Origin: a virus
Strand: one strand, 5' to 3'
IMG/VR virus record: IMGVR_UViG_3300010430_005130
Location: 1 to 44,666 of that record
Length of the DNA: 44,666 nt
This document shows positions 14,892 through 22,125 of this stretch, in pieces. Position numbers and translations under genes: made by a program. The notes beneath the pieces were generated by a model. It did no database searches. It saw nothing but the letters and a program-made list of their open reading frames with translations, and had not been told where the DNA came from. How positions within the stretch are numbered: the first letter of the stretch is position 1; each line of letters begins with the position of its first letter.

Positions 14892-16225
14892 GCCGGTTAT
14901 CCGTCATTCCGGTCGCGGCCCTGGATGATGTAGCCGAGAAGCGCATTTCCGCGACCGATCTGCGCGTCCTGTGCGGCTTGGGCGCCTGTACCAATAAATG
15001 GGGCTGGGCGAATGACACCAAGCAGGACCGGATCGCGAAGAAAGCCAAGCTGACGCGGGAGACGGTGAACCGTTCGCTGAACCGGCTTGAGAGTATGGGC
15101 TGGGTCGAGGTCTATGAAAGCCGTGACCCCATGGCCAAGCTCAAGGGGCTTCTGTGCTATCGCGTGATCCTGGACCCGCCCTTCGGCCCGTGCGGCGAGC
15201 GGCTGGAGTCGCCGACCTACAAGCGCCGCCGGGCTGTCCTGACGCCGGAGCAGGAGCGCCAGGCGCGGGCCGGCGAGGGTGAGGCGGAAGGCGTTCCGGA
15301 CGCGGACGATGATGCGGCCCACGATACTGGCGAGGCGGCAAATCCGGCCGTGCGCGAGGTGGCCGAACCGGCCGATGCCGTCGCGCACGGTCACGCCGGA
15401 CCATCGGGCCCGGATGACGGCGCGGATATGCCTTCCGTGCAAGGTCCGGACGCGACCCCCTGTGATCGACGCGTCACAGGGGGGGGTGTGACGGGTGGAT
15501 CACAGGGGGGGTGTGATCACTGCGATCACAGGGGGTGTGATCACTGCGATCACAGCAGAGTCGATTCTTTTATCGATAAGAGTTCTATGAGTACCAGTGC
15601 GCGCAGGATGACCCGCGGCAAGCGGGTGGCCGGCGTGTGGTTCGACCCCGCTGTCGAGCTGATGCCCGCCCTGGTCGAGGCCAAGGTCCGCGATGCGGTG
15701 ACGGCGCATCTGGTCGAAGGGCTCGGACAGGCGCGGGCCATAGCCGCCCTGTCGCCGGTGGATGTGCGCGCCTACCGGCATCACGGGTCGGAGCGCTGGG
15801 CCGTGGTCTGCCCCGATCGGGCCGGGTGGGAAGCCTTCCGGCAACACCTCGCCGGGCTCGGCAGTGCGCTGACGGACAGGACCGGAACGCGTGTCCAGGT
15901 CATGACCGAGGCCCGTTGGGCCCGTCTCACTGCGGAAATCACCATGCCCTACACGCCGCCGGACGGCGAGGCCGGGCGATTGTTCGACATGGCGCGGGAG
16001 TGCGGCCGGACGGAGACCGATCTGGCGCCCTGCGTCGAGGATGGCTTCGTCGTCGTGCCGGATCCGGAGCATGGCTTCGCCGTCCGGTCCACCGGCATGA
16101 ATAGCCGCGAGGTCGGCCGGGTCTTCATCGGCGCCATCAAGGCGCTGGGCTGGAACACAACCGTTCGCCCGCAAACGCCGGCCGAACGTCTCAAACCGAA
16201 GGAGGTCGCCCATGGGCAAGCTTGA
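14888..16225 (+). CDS. Phage replication initiator with internal origin (lambda O-like layout)
   Basis: 445 residues with GTG start overlapping the previous stop. Residues about 20-95 form a winged helix (KRISATDLRVLCGLGAC, DRIAKKAKLTRETVNRSL, RLESMGWVEV), the fold of replication initiators. Residues 110-215 are a disordered Ala/Asp/Gly linker, whose DNA from 15461 carries four TGTGA...TCACA repeats and an AT-rich stretch. The C-terminal domain (about 220-445) has unrecognised sequence, perhaps for a host or helicase partner. Initiators with the origin inside their own linker are known from lambdoid phages. No helicase or loader gene is seen, so host DnaB recruitment would be needed. Confidence 0.8.
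   Translation: MSRLSVIPVAALDDVAEKRISATDLRVLCGLGACTNKWGWANDTKQDRIAKKAKLTRETVNRSLNRLESMGWVEVYESRDPMAKLKGLLCYRVILDPPFGPCGERLESPTYKRRRAVLTPEQERQARAGEGEAEGVPDADDDAAHDTGEAANPAVREVAEPADAVAHGHAGPSGPDDGADMPSVQGPDATPCDRRVTGGGVTGGSQGGCDHCDHRGCDHCDHSRVDSFIDKSSMSTSARRMTRGKRVAGVWFDPAVELMPALVEAKVRDAVTAHLVEGLGQARAIAALSPVDVRAYRHHGSERWAVVCPDRAGWEAFRQHLAGLGSALTDRTGTRVQVMTEARWARLTAEITMPYTPPDGEAGRLFDMARECGRTETDLAPCVEDGFVVVPDPEHGFAVRSTGMNSREVGRVFIGAIKALGWNTTVRPQTPAERLKPKEVAHGQA
15456..15595. repeat. Candidate phage origin: four iterons plus AT-rich unwinding stretch
   Basis: Four copies of TGTGA-N8/9-TCACA at 15461-15478, 15487-15504, 15512-15530 and 15536-15554, spaced 24-26 bp centre to centre and separated by runs of 5-8 G. 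The last two share the fuller palindrome TGTGATC-ACTGC-GATCACA. Immediately right lies an AT-rich segment (15561-15595) containing two abutting GANTC sites (15558-15562 and 15563-15567). The layout, inside the initiator gene, matches a lambda-type ori. Confidence 0.75.
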
Positions 16226-16973
16226 GGCCACGCCAGCCATGCGGGAGGGGGTGACGGTGCAGGCGCAGCGCAAGGCCGATGAGCGGCCGGACGTGGCCGA
16301 TTACGAGGCCCGGGCGGACGAACGGCGTTCGGCGCGCCTGGAAGCCGAACGCAAGCGGCGTGAGGCCTTTCTCGCTTCGGCCGAAGGGCAGGCTGCGATG
16401 GGGCGTCTAGATGCCATGCGGCGGGCGGGCGAAGCCCTGCGATCGTCAACGCGCTATGCCGATATTGATACCTTCACGGCTGCCGTGCGGGGGATCGAGA
16501 TCGAGCGCGGGCAGGTTCGAATCCTTGCGCCGAATGCCTATGTGGCGCGGCTGTACGCCCCAGGCAATGGCAAGGGCGGGCTGCTCAAGCGTGAGCAGGT
16601 TGCGGCCGCGGCCGACTATGCCGCCCTGTCCGATCAGCTGAAGGTCGGCGGGGCCAGCCGCGATCCGGCCGACATCCGCGTCGACGGCGGCGGCGCGGGC
16701 TGTACCGAGCTGGCCGTCCTCAATCGGATGGATGCCGCCGACCGCTTCCGCCGTGCCCGCACCGCGCTCGAGCATGCGTCCATCGTGCCCGAATGGGGCC
16801 GGGTGATTCGCAGGCTGACCGACTGGATCGTGCTCGATGGCGGGCATCCAATGGAGGATTTCGACTTGGGAAGCCTGCCGCATGGCCGGGGCGTGAAGTC
16901 CGAGATGGCCTGCAAGGCAATGCTTCTCGCCCAGGGGCTGGGGACATTGTGTCAACACTTCGAGCGAGGCTAG
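16212..16973 (+). CDS. Candidate late regulator (Q-like position), unknown family
   Basis: 253 residues; starts 14 bases before the initiator stop. Residues 15-75 are highly charged and helical (ADERRSARLEAERKRREAF). The C-terminal part (about 170-253, ADRFRRARTALEHAS, then KSEMACKAMLLAQGLGTL) looks like the helical C-terminal segment of small phage/host DUF6456-type proteins. It is followed within one base by a promoter and then a terminator, and after that by the terminase genes. This is the place of an antiterminator such as lambda Q, so late-gene control is inferred from context only. Confidence 0.65.
   Translation: MGKLEATPAMREGVTVQAQRKADERPDVADYEARADERRSARLEAERKRREAFLASAEGQAAMGRLDAMRRAGEALRSSTRYADIDTFTAAVRGIEIERGQVRILAPNAYVARLYAPGNGKGGLLKREQVAAAADYAALSDQLKVGGASRDPADIRVDGGGAGCTELAVLNRMDAADRFRRARTALEHASIVPEWGRVIRRLTDWIVLDGGHPMEDFDLGSLPHGRGVKSEMACKAMLLAQGLGTLCQHFERG
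16319..16331. repeat. Dispersed palindrome CGAACGGCGTTCG, copy 3
   Basis: Perfect 13-bp palindrome, centre G, within the gene 16212-16973, read in frame as E-R-R-S. Confidence 0.85.
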
Positions 16974-17013
16974 TTGACATCCAAGGTCCTAGGATATTAT
17001 CGATTTGTCCTAG
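16974..17013 (+). promoter_or_regulatory. Late promoter candidate with twin GTCCTAG boxes
   Basis: TTGACA (16974-16979) is followed by TATTAT (16995-17000), a spacing of 15 bases; shifting the -10 by a base or two gives 16-17. Direct repeats GTCCTAG at 16986-16992 and 17007-17013 are 21 bp apart, two helical turns, and bracket the -10. They are suited to binding by an activator, repressor or antiterminator. Confidence 0.6.
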
Positions 17014-17035
17014 ATGAGGTCATTGCGCCTCGCCA

Positions 17036-17068
17036 AGCCCCGCCGGCCACCGCCTCGCGGGGCTTTTT
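17036..17068 (+). terminator. Rho-independent terminator just after the late promoter
   Basis: Arms AGCCCCGC (17036-17043) and GCGGGGCT (17057-17064) form an 8-bp perfect stem, followed by a short T run (17064-17068). A transcript from the promoter at 16974 would end after only about 60 nt unless the polymerase is modified. Confidence 0.8.
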
Positions 17069-17217
17069 CATGCCCGAAACCCAACAAATCAACACGTTAG
17101 CGGGTCCTTCCCAGAGCTTCCGCGGATACGGGGCATCTGAGCGCGGAGCTTTTGAACACACAGGGCCCGTCAACATTGTTGACGTTTCGGGGCTAACTCG
17201 TTGACAGAACAGGAGGC

Positions 17218-17940
17218 TTGCCAGCGCTGCCGGTGGCACGATCACCGATGACTGATGTTCCGCTGCTTGACCGAAAACTGCCCGACGGGGCGCCGGCGTT
17301 TTTTGGGACTGTGGCCGCGTACGGCAAGGCGAGGGGTGTTTCCCGTCAGGCGGCCAGCCAGTGGAACAAGCGGGACGGACACATCGTCTTTGCCGTGTGC
17401 CCTGTTACCGGCAAGCGGGTGATCGATGCGGCGGCAAGCGATGAACGCCGAACGGGCAACCAGAACCCGTTGAAGCGTCAGGCCACTGCACCTGTCGCAC
17501 CGGATCCGGCCGAAGATTTGTTCGAGGAGCCGGCGGCGCAGGAGCAGGACAAACCGGCGAAGCCGGTGCCGGTCGACGATCCCTACAAGCGCAGCGCCGC
17601 CGAAGCTGTCAGCCGCGATAAATGGCTGGCACTGCGACAGCGCGAGCTGAAGGTGCGGCAGGAAATGGGCGAGCTCGCCCGCTTTCAGGATCTGCAAGAC
17701 TCGCTCTTCCAGGCAATGCGGCGGGTCCGCGATGCCATGCAGAGTGTGGCTTCGGAGTGCTGTGAACGCGCAAACCCGGATGATCCGGCGACGGCGCGCC
17801 GGGCGATCCAGGCCGAGATCGACAAGAAGCTCACAGCCGTCGCGATCGAAGTCGAACGGGTTCTTTCCGGCGCCGATACGGCCGAACTCCCCGAGATCGG
17901 CGCAGCGCCCGAGGCGGAAGGCGCCTTGGAAGATGCCTGA
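17218..17940 (+). CDS. Terminase small subunit (Nu1-like)
   Basis: About 230-240 residues. The start is unsure: AGGAGG (17211-17216) is too close to the TTG at 17218 and fits a CTG at 17227; the first ATG is 17248. An N-terminal helix-turn-helix (AYGKARGVSRQAASQWNK) recognises the cos/pac site. A Pro/Ala-rich linker and a helical region with many charged residues follow, for oligomerisation and contact with the large subunit. The stop overlaps the large-subunit start by 8 bases. Residues D-E-R-R-T come from a degenerate copy of the dispersed palindrome (17442-17454). Confidence 0.8.
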   Translation: MPALPVARSPMTDVPLLDRKLPDGAPAFFGTVAAYGKARGVSRQAASQWNKRDGHIVFAVCPVTGKRVIDAAASDERRTGNQNPLKRQATAPVAPDPAEDLFEEPAAQEQDKPAKPVPVDDPYKRSAAEAVSRDKWLALRQRELKVRQEMGELARFQDLQDSLFQAMRRVRDAMQSVASECCERANPDDPATARRAIQAEIDKKLTAVAIEVERVLSGADTAELPEIGAAPEAEGALEDA

Positions 17941-20098
17941 CGGTACACCGCCCGGCGATGTCTTTGACTTCGCGCCCTGGCCAGAGTTTGAGGCACATCT
18001 GAGCAAGCAGGCCGAAGCCTTCGGCGCAATGGTGCGAGAGGCGCTGACGCCTGACCCGCCCTTCAGCCTGCTGGCCTGGACGTGCGAAAACCGGGTATTC
18101 GATGAGATGTCATCGAACCCGGGCCTGTACGATCCGGACACGGCGCCCTACTGCAATGAACCGATCGACGCGCTCTCGCCGGGCATGGGCGTCGAGGAAA
18201 TGTCGGTCATCAAGTGCGCCCAGTCGGGCGGCACGGTTATCTTGGAGAGCTTCAAGGCCGGGCTGCTGTCATCCGTGGCGGCGCCGGCGATGCTGGTTCA
18301 CCCGACAATCCGGGCATTCGAGGACTGGGCCGAAGAGAAGTGGTGGCCGCTGGTCTACTCCACCCCCGCTCTTGACCCGGACCGGGGCGGGGCGGTTCGC
18401 GACCGCACAGACAAGAAGTCCGGCGGTTCGACTAGCAAGCGGATCCGCTTTCGCAAGGGCGGCTGGATCGTCGGCGCTGGATCCAATTCCGCTGCGACGC
18501 TGCGTCAGAAGTCGATCCGTTTCATGGCACTCGACGATCTCGACGGGTTCGAGATGTCGGCTGCCGAGGAAGGGGATCCGGAGAACCTGGCGCATCAGCG
18601 CACGAAGACATACCGCCGTCGCGGTCTGGCTGTGACGCTTCGGGTGTCCACACCGCTCCTGGAAGGCTCTTCCAGGATCATGAAGCACTACGCGAATTCG
18701 GACATGCGGCGGTTCTATCACCGCTGCAAGAATGCCGAGTGCCGGTCCCTTATCGATTTCGACTGGGAAGACATTATCCGCGAAAAGCGGCCGCCTTACC
18801 GGTCCCATGTCGTGTGCCCATCCTGTGGGACGGAACATCGGCACGGCGACAAACATCGGATGCAGATCGACGGCGCGTGGATACCCACAGCCGAGATCGA
18901 AGGAGAACACGACCAGGACGGCGTTACCAAGCCGCCCAAAGTGATCGAAGCGGCTGACGTCGAGCGTTGGCGCACCCGTGACATGAAGCACCTGGCCAAG
19001 CACCGGGGCTACTGGATCACGGGTTTCATGAACTTTGCCGAGACTTGGGACTCGATCGCGGAAGCCGAGGACCGGGCGGGCAAAGACCAGGAAGCCCTCA
19101 AGGTGTTCAACAACACTGTGCTGGGCCGGCCATTCAAGATCGCGTCGAAAACGCCGAAATGGGAAGAGCTGTACGGGATACGCAGCGAGAGCTTCCGCCG
19201 CGGCGAAGGTGCGAACGGTCCCTGCGTCTTCACCTTGTCGGTGGATGTTCAGTCGTATGGTCTCTACTGGCTGGCCAAGGGCTACAACGCCAATGAGGAG
19301 GGCTGGTATCTCGATTGGGGTCTGATTCCCGGGGAAACCGCTATCAAGGGCGATGGCGCCTGGAAGGAGCTCGACAAGATCGCCGATCGCGGTGCGCCTC
19401 TGGCACCGGGGGTCTACATCCCGTTCGACGTGATAGGGGTCGATGGCGGCTACAATACGGATGCCGTGAAGGAGTGGGCCAAGCACCGGCCGTTGGCCAT
19501 CGTCACAAAGGGTGACCCGGGCTGGGGCGCCGACATCATCAAGCTGGCCCGTCGCACCGAGGTTTCTCAGACCGGCCGCAAGAAAAAGTATGGCGAGCGG
19601 GTCTGGCACATTTCCACCTGGTCAGCGAAAGGCGCGTTGATCGCGCGCTACTACCGCTCGGTCGAGGTCGGTGCGATAGACGAGACTGGCGTGCCGAAGG
19701 GGTATTGCTGGCTGCCGATGAATGTGGATGAGGCCTTTTGCCGGCAGCTGACATCGGAATTCCTGCACTCCGAGCGCCGCAAGATCGATAATCTGCTGGT
19801 CCGGAAATGGGTGGTGAAGTCGGGCGAGGAAAACCACCTCTTCGACTGCGATGTGATCAGCTTTGCCGGGATCTGCTACCTGGGCGCTCGCGCACCGGGC
19901 GATCGCGGTTCCTGGACGCTGGAAGACTGGGTCGAACGCGAAGAACGCGTCCGCGCGATGCTGGATCGCGACCAGCAAGACCTGTTTGACCATGCGCGGC
20001 GCCGGCCATCTGCGCCGGCGGAAAGCGCGGCCATACCGGCCAAGTCTTCGGAATTGCCCACCGCCCTCCTGCGGATGGCGCAGCAGAATCGCGACTGA
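17933..20098 (+). CDS. terL: Terminase large subunit, lambda gpA family
   Basis: 721 residues from the ATG at 17933. It is the ATPase/nuclease motor that cuts and packages DNA. The gpA-type adenine/Walker A region lies near 91-101 (SVIKCAQSGGT, the degenerate P-loop usual in gpA). Walker B is at about 198-204 (MALDDLD). A zinc-finger-like insert has C265, C270, C295 and C298. The RNase H-like nuclease half begins near 400 (TLSVDVQ) with DVIGVDGGYNTDAV and a C-terminal DCDVISFA. Length and order fit GpA terminases, which points to cos-type packaging. The next expected gene, W, is displaced 2.6 kb by an insertion. Confidence 0.95.
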   Translation: MPDGTPPGDVFDFAPWPEFEAHLSKQAEAFGAMVREALTPDPPFSLLAWTCENRVFDEMSSNPGLYDPDTAPYCNEPIDALSPGMGVEEMSVIKCAQSGGTVILESFKAGLLSSVAAPAMLVHPTIRAFEDWAEEKWWPLVYSTPALDPDRGGAVRDRTDKKSGGSTSKRIRFRKGGWIVGAGSNSAATLRQKSIRFMALDDLDGFEMSAAEEGDPENLAHQRTKTYRRRGLAVTLRVSTPLLEGSSRIMKHYANSDMRRFYHRCKNAECRSLIDFDWEDIIREKRPPYRSHVVCPSCGTEHRHGDKHRMQIDGAWIPTAEIEGEHDQDGVTKPPKVIEAADVERWRTRDMKHLAKHRGYWITGFMNFAETWDSIAEAEDRAGKDQEALKVFNNTVLGRPFKIASKTPKWEELYGIRSESFRRGEGANGPCVFTLSVDVQSYGLYWLAKGYNANEEGWYLDWGLIPGETAIKGDGAWKELDKIADRGAPLAPGVYIPFDVIGVDGGYNTDAVKEWAKHRPLAIVTKGDPGWGADIIKLARRTEVSQTGRKKKYGERVWHISTWSAKGALIARYYRSVEVGAIDETGVPKGYCWLPMNVDEAFCRQLTSEFLHSERRKIDNLLVRKWVVKSGEENHLFDCDVISFAGICYLGARAPGDRGSWTLEDWVEREERVRAMLDRDQQDLFDHARRRPSAPAESAAIPAKSSELPTALLRMAQQNRD

Positions 20099-20136
20099 AA
20101 ACCGGCGCTGAGCGGCGTTCGGTGAACCAAACGAAA

Positions 20137-20162
20137 CCAGGGCCGGATTTCTCCGGCCCTGG
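20137..20162 (-). terminator. Terminator of mini-gene copy 1
   Basis: Arms CCAGGGCCGGA and TCCGGCCCTGG form an 11-bp perfect stem with a 4-base loop. On the minus strand it is followed by TTTCGTTT, so it terminates the leftward mini-gene; it may also slow rightward terminase transcripts. Confidence 0.75.
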
Positions 20163-20239
20163 TCATTCCATTCATTGGGGCTTCAACATCAAGCCTGTTA
20201 TGATACCGGCGAGATGAGCCCTCGTCTGGGCTGCCTCCC

Positions 20240-20317
20240 TCAGCGCTTCTGGCGAAGCATCGCCAATGTCGCCGCCAGTTGCGCTGAGGTCAGGGCTATC
20301 AGGATCCAGCTGTCCAT
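20240..20317 (-). CDS. 25-residue hydrophobic peptide, copy 1
   Basis: ATG with AAGGAG exactly 8 bases upstream. The peptide begins MDSWILIALTSAQ and ends LRQKR: a single hydrophobic helix with a basic C-terminus, the form of small membrane-acting peptides. The coding sequence for its last 15 residues and stop folds into a stem (arms CTCAGCGC/GCGCTGAG and CTGGCG/CGCCAG, 20239-20288). The second copy at 22023 differs by one residue (Ala to Val). It is followed by a terminator. A type I toxin-like or membrane-signalling peptide is possible but unproven. Confidence 0.65.
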   Translation of the reverse strand: MDSWILIALTSAQLAATLAMLRQKR

Positions 20318-20335
20318 ATCTGTCACTCCTTCCTC

Positions 20336-20726
20336 TCCGGTATGATCGCCCGGAGTGCGAGCTGCTAACCTTCTGACGCAGCGAGTGAAACGGCGCTGTT
20401 TACGACACGGTAGTGAAGGTTGATCAAAGGTTAAGAGAGCCATGATGAAGAATAATTGAACCCGGGCGTCGCGATTCTTTAACGTTTAGAAGAACCTCGC
20501 CTTGGAGCGCAGATGGAGTGAACTGTCGATTGTGCTGAACAATCGGCGCTGTATCAGAGAACAGGCATTGCGGGATAAGAAGTGCGATCTCGAACGGCAA
20601 GAGGAGTGCCGTCACTGCTCCAGTAGAATGTAGAACCGGTATGCCGGAATATCTTCTAGGTGCTACCGATCATAGGTGCAGGGGTGACGAACAGAATATT
20701 TAGCGCGAACAAGAGGCCAAAAACCG
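20336..20726. other. AT-rich stretch without supported gene
   Basis: About 390 bases between the mini-gene leader and the end of the leftward 196-residue gene. It contains the upstream region of mini-gene copy 1 and short open frames with no ribosome site. No tRNA or strong terminator was seen. Confidence 0.5.
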
Positions 20727-21317
20727 TTATTTTGAAGTGCCGAAAATCTTCGCGATTGGGTCGAAGGCCTTTAGTATCAACCAACTCGCAATCGAATAGG
20801 TGGTGCCGATGTAATAGCGGACCACACACCATCGAGCGTGGATTGTGTTACCAAGTGCCTTGGCGCAGATGTGCTCATCGACCATGTCAGAGTGCATCTG
20901 GCAAAAAATCTCTTGGTAAGTTCGTCGCGGAAAAAGCTTGGATAGAAAAAGGTCCCACGCTGTTCCCGGTGGTCGAGTGATTTCATCGGGCGCAGAAAAT
21001 CCATTACCAACGCCTACGATGTTTTTGACAGCATTAGAAGCATTGGTAATCATTCGACTAACATTGTAAAAATGGAAATTTTCTGCGCGTAATATAACCT
21101 TTGTAATTCCACGATTACGTTTGTGAGTTTTAAACATTGAAATGTTTAAGTTTTCGAAACGTACGCAATAGTTGTCTCGATCTTGGTGAATTTGTTCGAT
21201 TAGTTCTTGGGTTAATTTATGTTCGGCTTCTGCGCTAATTGACGCCCCTTGTTTACGCGCTGTTTGTACAATCGAATGTAGTCGTTCAATTGCACTAGTT
21301 TGCAGGTGACTAGCCAT
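20727..21317 (-). CDS. Insertion-encoded protein under PadR control, unknown (196 aa)
   Basis: Starts 3 bases after the stop of the PadR-type gene on the same strand, so the two form an operon. The N-terminal 60 residues are helical (SAIERLHSIVQTARKQGASI, EAEHKLTQELIEQIHQD). The middle is beta/alpha with many aromatic residues, and near residues 165-185 is a moderately hydrophobic stretch (VVRYYIGTTYSIASWLILKAF). It is clearly AT-rich against the neighbouring terminase and portal genes. No family recognised. Being paired with its own regulator inside the late operon, it is a cargo (moron) effector candidate. Confidence 0.75.
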   Translation of the reverse strand: MASHLQTSAIERLHSIVQTARKQGASISAEAEHKLTQELIEQIHQDRDNYCVRFENLNISMFKTHKRNRGITKVILRAENFHFYNVSRMITNASNAVKNIVGVGNGFSAPDEITRPPGTAWDLFLSKLFPRRTYQEIFCQMHSDMVDEHICAKALGNTIHARWCVVRYYIGTTYSIASWLILKAFDPIAKIFGTSK

Positions 21318-21320
21318 CGT

Positions 21321-21635
21321 TCAACCCCCAACCCGCAGGCCGTGAACGACGTTTGAACCGTAGCTTGTGGCAAACGTCTCATAGGCATTGTGAACGGCCT
21401 GACCGAGGCCAGTAATCCGGTAAACGCGTCTGGGGCGCTCTTTGCCCTCCTCGTCGGGGGCAACGCGGTCGGCGACCAGCTTCTTGTCCACCATTCTGGA
21501 CAGGTAGACGTAAATCGAATGCCGCTTCAGATGCTTGGACGATTTAACGAGTTCGAGACCGTATTTTTCCCGGCCGCCAATGAGTTGGTCGAGAATTTCG
21601 AATTCGGTTTTTGAAAGGCGCGGCATGTCAGTCAT
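21321..21635 (-). CDS. PadR/MarR-type winged-helix regulator
   Basis: 104 residues. The winged helix runs from about 7 to 85: SKTEFEILDQLIGGREKYGLELVK, HSIYVYLSRMVDKKLVADR (recognition helix), and a wing with RPRRVYRITGLG. This is the PadR pattern: a G-Y/L-E-L motif, Y-x-x-L, and RRxYxIT. The C-terminal dimer helix is short. A perfect 25-bp palindrome lies 14 bases upstream of the start and is the likely autoregulatory operator. An ATG three codons in is an alternative start. Confidence 0.85.
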   Translation of the reverse strand: MTDMPRLSKTEFEILDQLIGGREKYGLELVKSSKHLKRHSIYVYLSRMVDKKLVADRVAPDEEGKERPRRVYRITGLGQAVHNAYETFATSYGSNVVHGLRVGG

Positions 21636-21648
21636 GCAATCGGTCCGG

Positions 21649-21673
21649 GGTGTCTAACAAGTTGTTAGACACC
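21649..21673. promoter_or_regulatory. 25-bp perfect palindrome, PadR operator
   Basis: Arms GGTGTCTAACAA and TTGTTAGACACC around a central G (21661), 14 to 38 bases upstream of the regulator start, where its promoter should be. It is also about 75 bases before the rightward pseudogene. Confidence 0.75.
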
Positions 21674-21748
21674 GTAGCCGCGGTGCGACGCATCGTCAAT
21701 TGCGAGCCGGGCAAAGCCCATAACATCTTGAACCGGAGGCTTTATCCG

Positions 21749-21890
21749 ATGCGCACGCTCGAAGAGATCGATGCCCACATCGCAAAATCCCGAGGCGCTG
21801 GATGAGCTCACGTTCGGCAGCCGGCCGTCGCATGTGCGTCACGGCGACCGCGAGAGCCAGTTTGCCGGCGGCACTCTGGATGTCACCGGC
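21749..21890 (+). pseudogene. W-type head gene remnant fused to a portal gene remnant
   Basis: The ATG has GGAGG 8 bases upstream. The first codons match the intact W gene at 22700 (RTLEEIDAHIAK against RTLEEIDADIAK). A net 2-base loss then shifts the frame to a stop at 21803-21805. Out of frame the match continues (EALDEL, RHGDRE, QFAGG) and then jumps to TLDVTGA, which matches portal residues near 31-37. The join is at a shared GCCGGC. The W 3' end and portal 5' end are missing. It marks past recombination at this spot. Confidence 0.8.
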
Positions 21891-21892
21891 GC

Positions 21893-21905
21893 CGAACGGC
21901 GTTCG
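21893..21905. repeat. Dispersed palindrome CGAACGGCGTTCG, copy 4
   Basis: Perfect 13-bp palindrome at the junction of the W/portal remnant and cassette A copy 2; in the remnant frame it reads E-R-R-S. Confidence 0.85.
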
Positions 21906-21921
21906 GTGGTCGAAAAGAAAA

Positions 21922-21945
21922 CAGGGCCGGATTGCTCCGGCCCTG
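21922..21945 (-). terminator. Terminator of mini-gene copy 2
   Basis: Arms CAGGGCCGGA and TCCGGCCCTG form a 10-bp stem with a 4-base loop. On the minus strand it is followed by TTTTCTTTT, a canonical rho-independent terminator. Confidence 0.85.
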
Positions 21946-22022
21946 GCCATTCGATTAATTGGGGCTTCGCCGACAAGCTTGTTGTGATACAAGCAAGGTG
22001 TGCCCTTTCGAGGTTACCTCCC

Positions 22023-22100
22023 TCAGCGCTTCTGGCGAAGCATCACCAATGTCGCCGCCAGTTGCGCTGAGGTCAGGGCTATCAGGATCCAGCTGTCCAT
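22023..22100 (-). CDS. 25-residue hydrophobic peptide, copy 2
   Basis: Same peptide as the copy at 20240 except Val for Ala near residue 19. It has the same AAGGAG at 8 bases, the same folding 3' half (22022-22071) and its own terminator at 21922-21945. The leader upstream of the ribosome site has diverged from copy 1 while the coding stretch has not, which suggests selection on the peptide, its RNA fold, or both. Confidence 0.65.
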   Translation of the reverse strand: MDSWILIALTSAQLAATLVMLRQKR

Positions 22101-22125
22101 ATCTGTTTCTCCTTTCTCTCTGGAT

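Larger units (their letters stand above)
20101..20335. repeat. Cassette A, copy 1 (degenerate palindrome, terminator, mini-gene)
   Basis: Matches 21889-22125 in the same order: degenerate dispersed palindrome (20109-20121), GC hairpin terminator, a second hairpin (20193-20210), and the 25-codon leftward mini-gene with its ribosome site. Flanks are diverged, but the mini-gene stretch differs at one base in about 90. Confidence 0.85.
21889..22125. repeat. Cassette A, copy 2
   Basis: Second copy of 20101-20335: perfect dispersed palindrome, terminator, hairpin 21977-21994, mini-gene and ribosome site. One stem pair in the middle hairpin changed on both sides (C-G in copy 1, T-A here), which supports a conserved fold. 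Confidence 0.85.

Noticed and set aside
15461-15554. CRISPR-like repeat array
   Set aside because: Units are 18-19-bp inverted repeats with G-run spacers of 5-8 bases in a replication gene; spacers are far too short and alike for CRISPR.
16974-17204. Short rightward frame between the late promoter and terS
   Set aside because: It spans the promoter and the terminator stem, has no ribosome site, and lacks protein-like features.
20424-20615. Leftward 63-codon frame
   Set aside because: No ribosome site and no conserved copy, unlike the neighbouring mini-gene.
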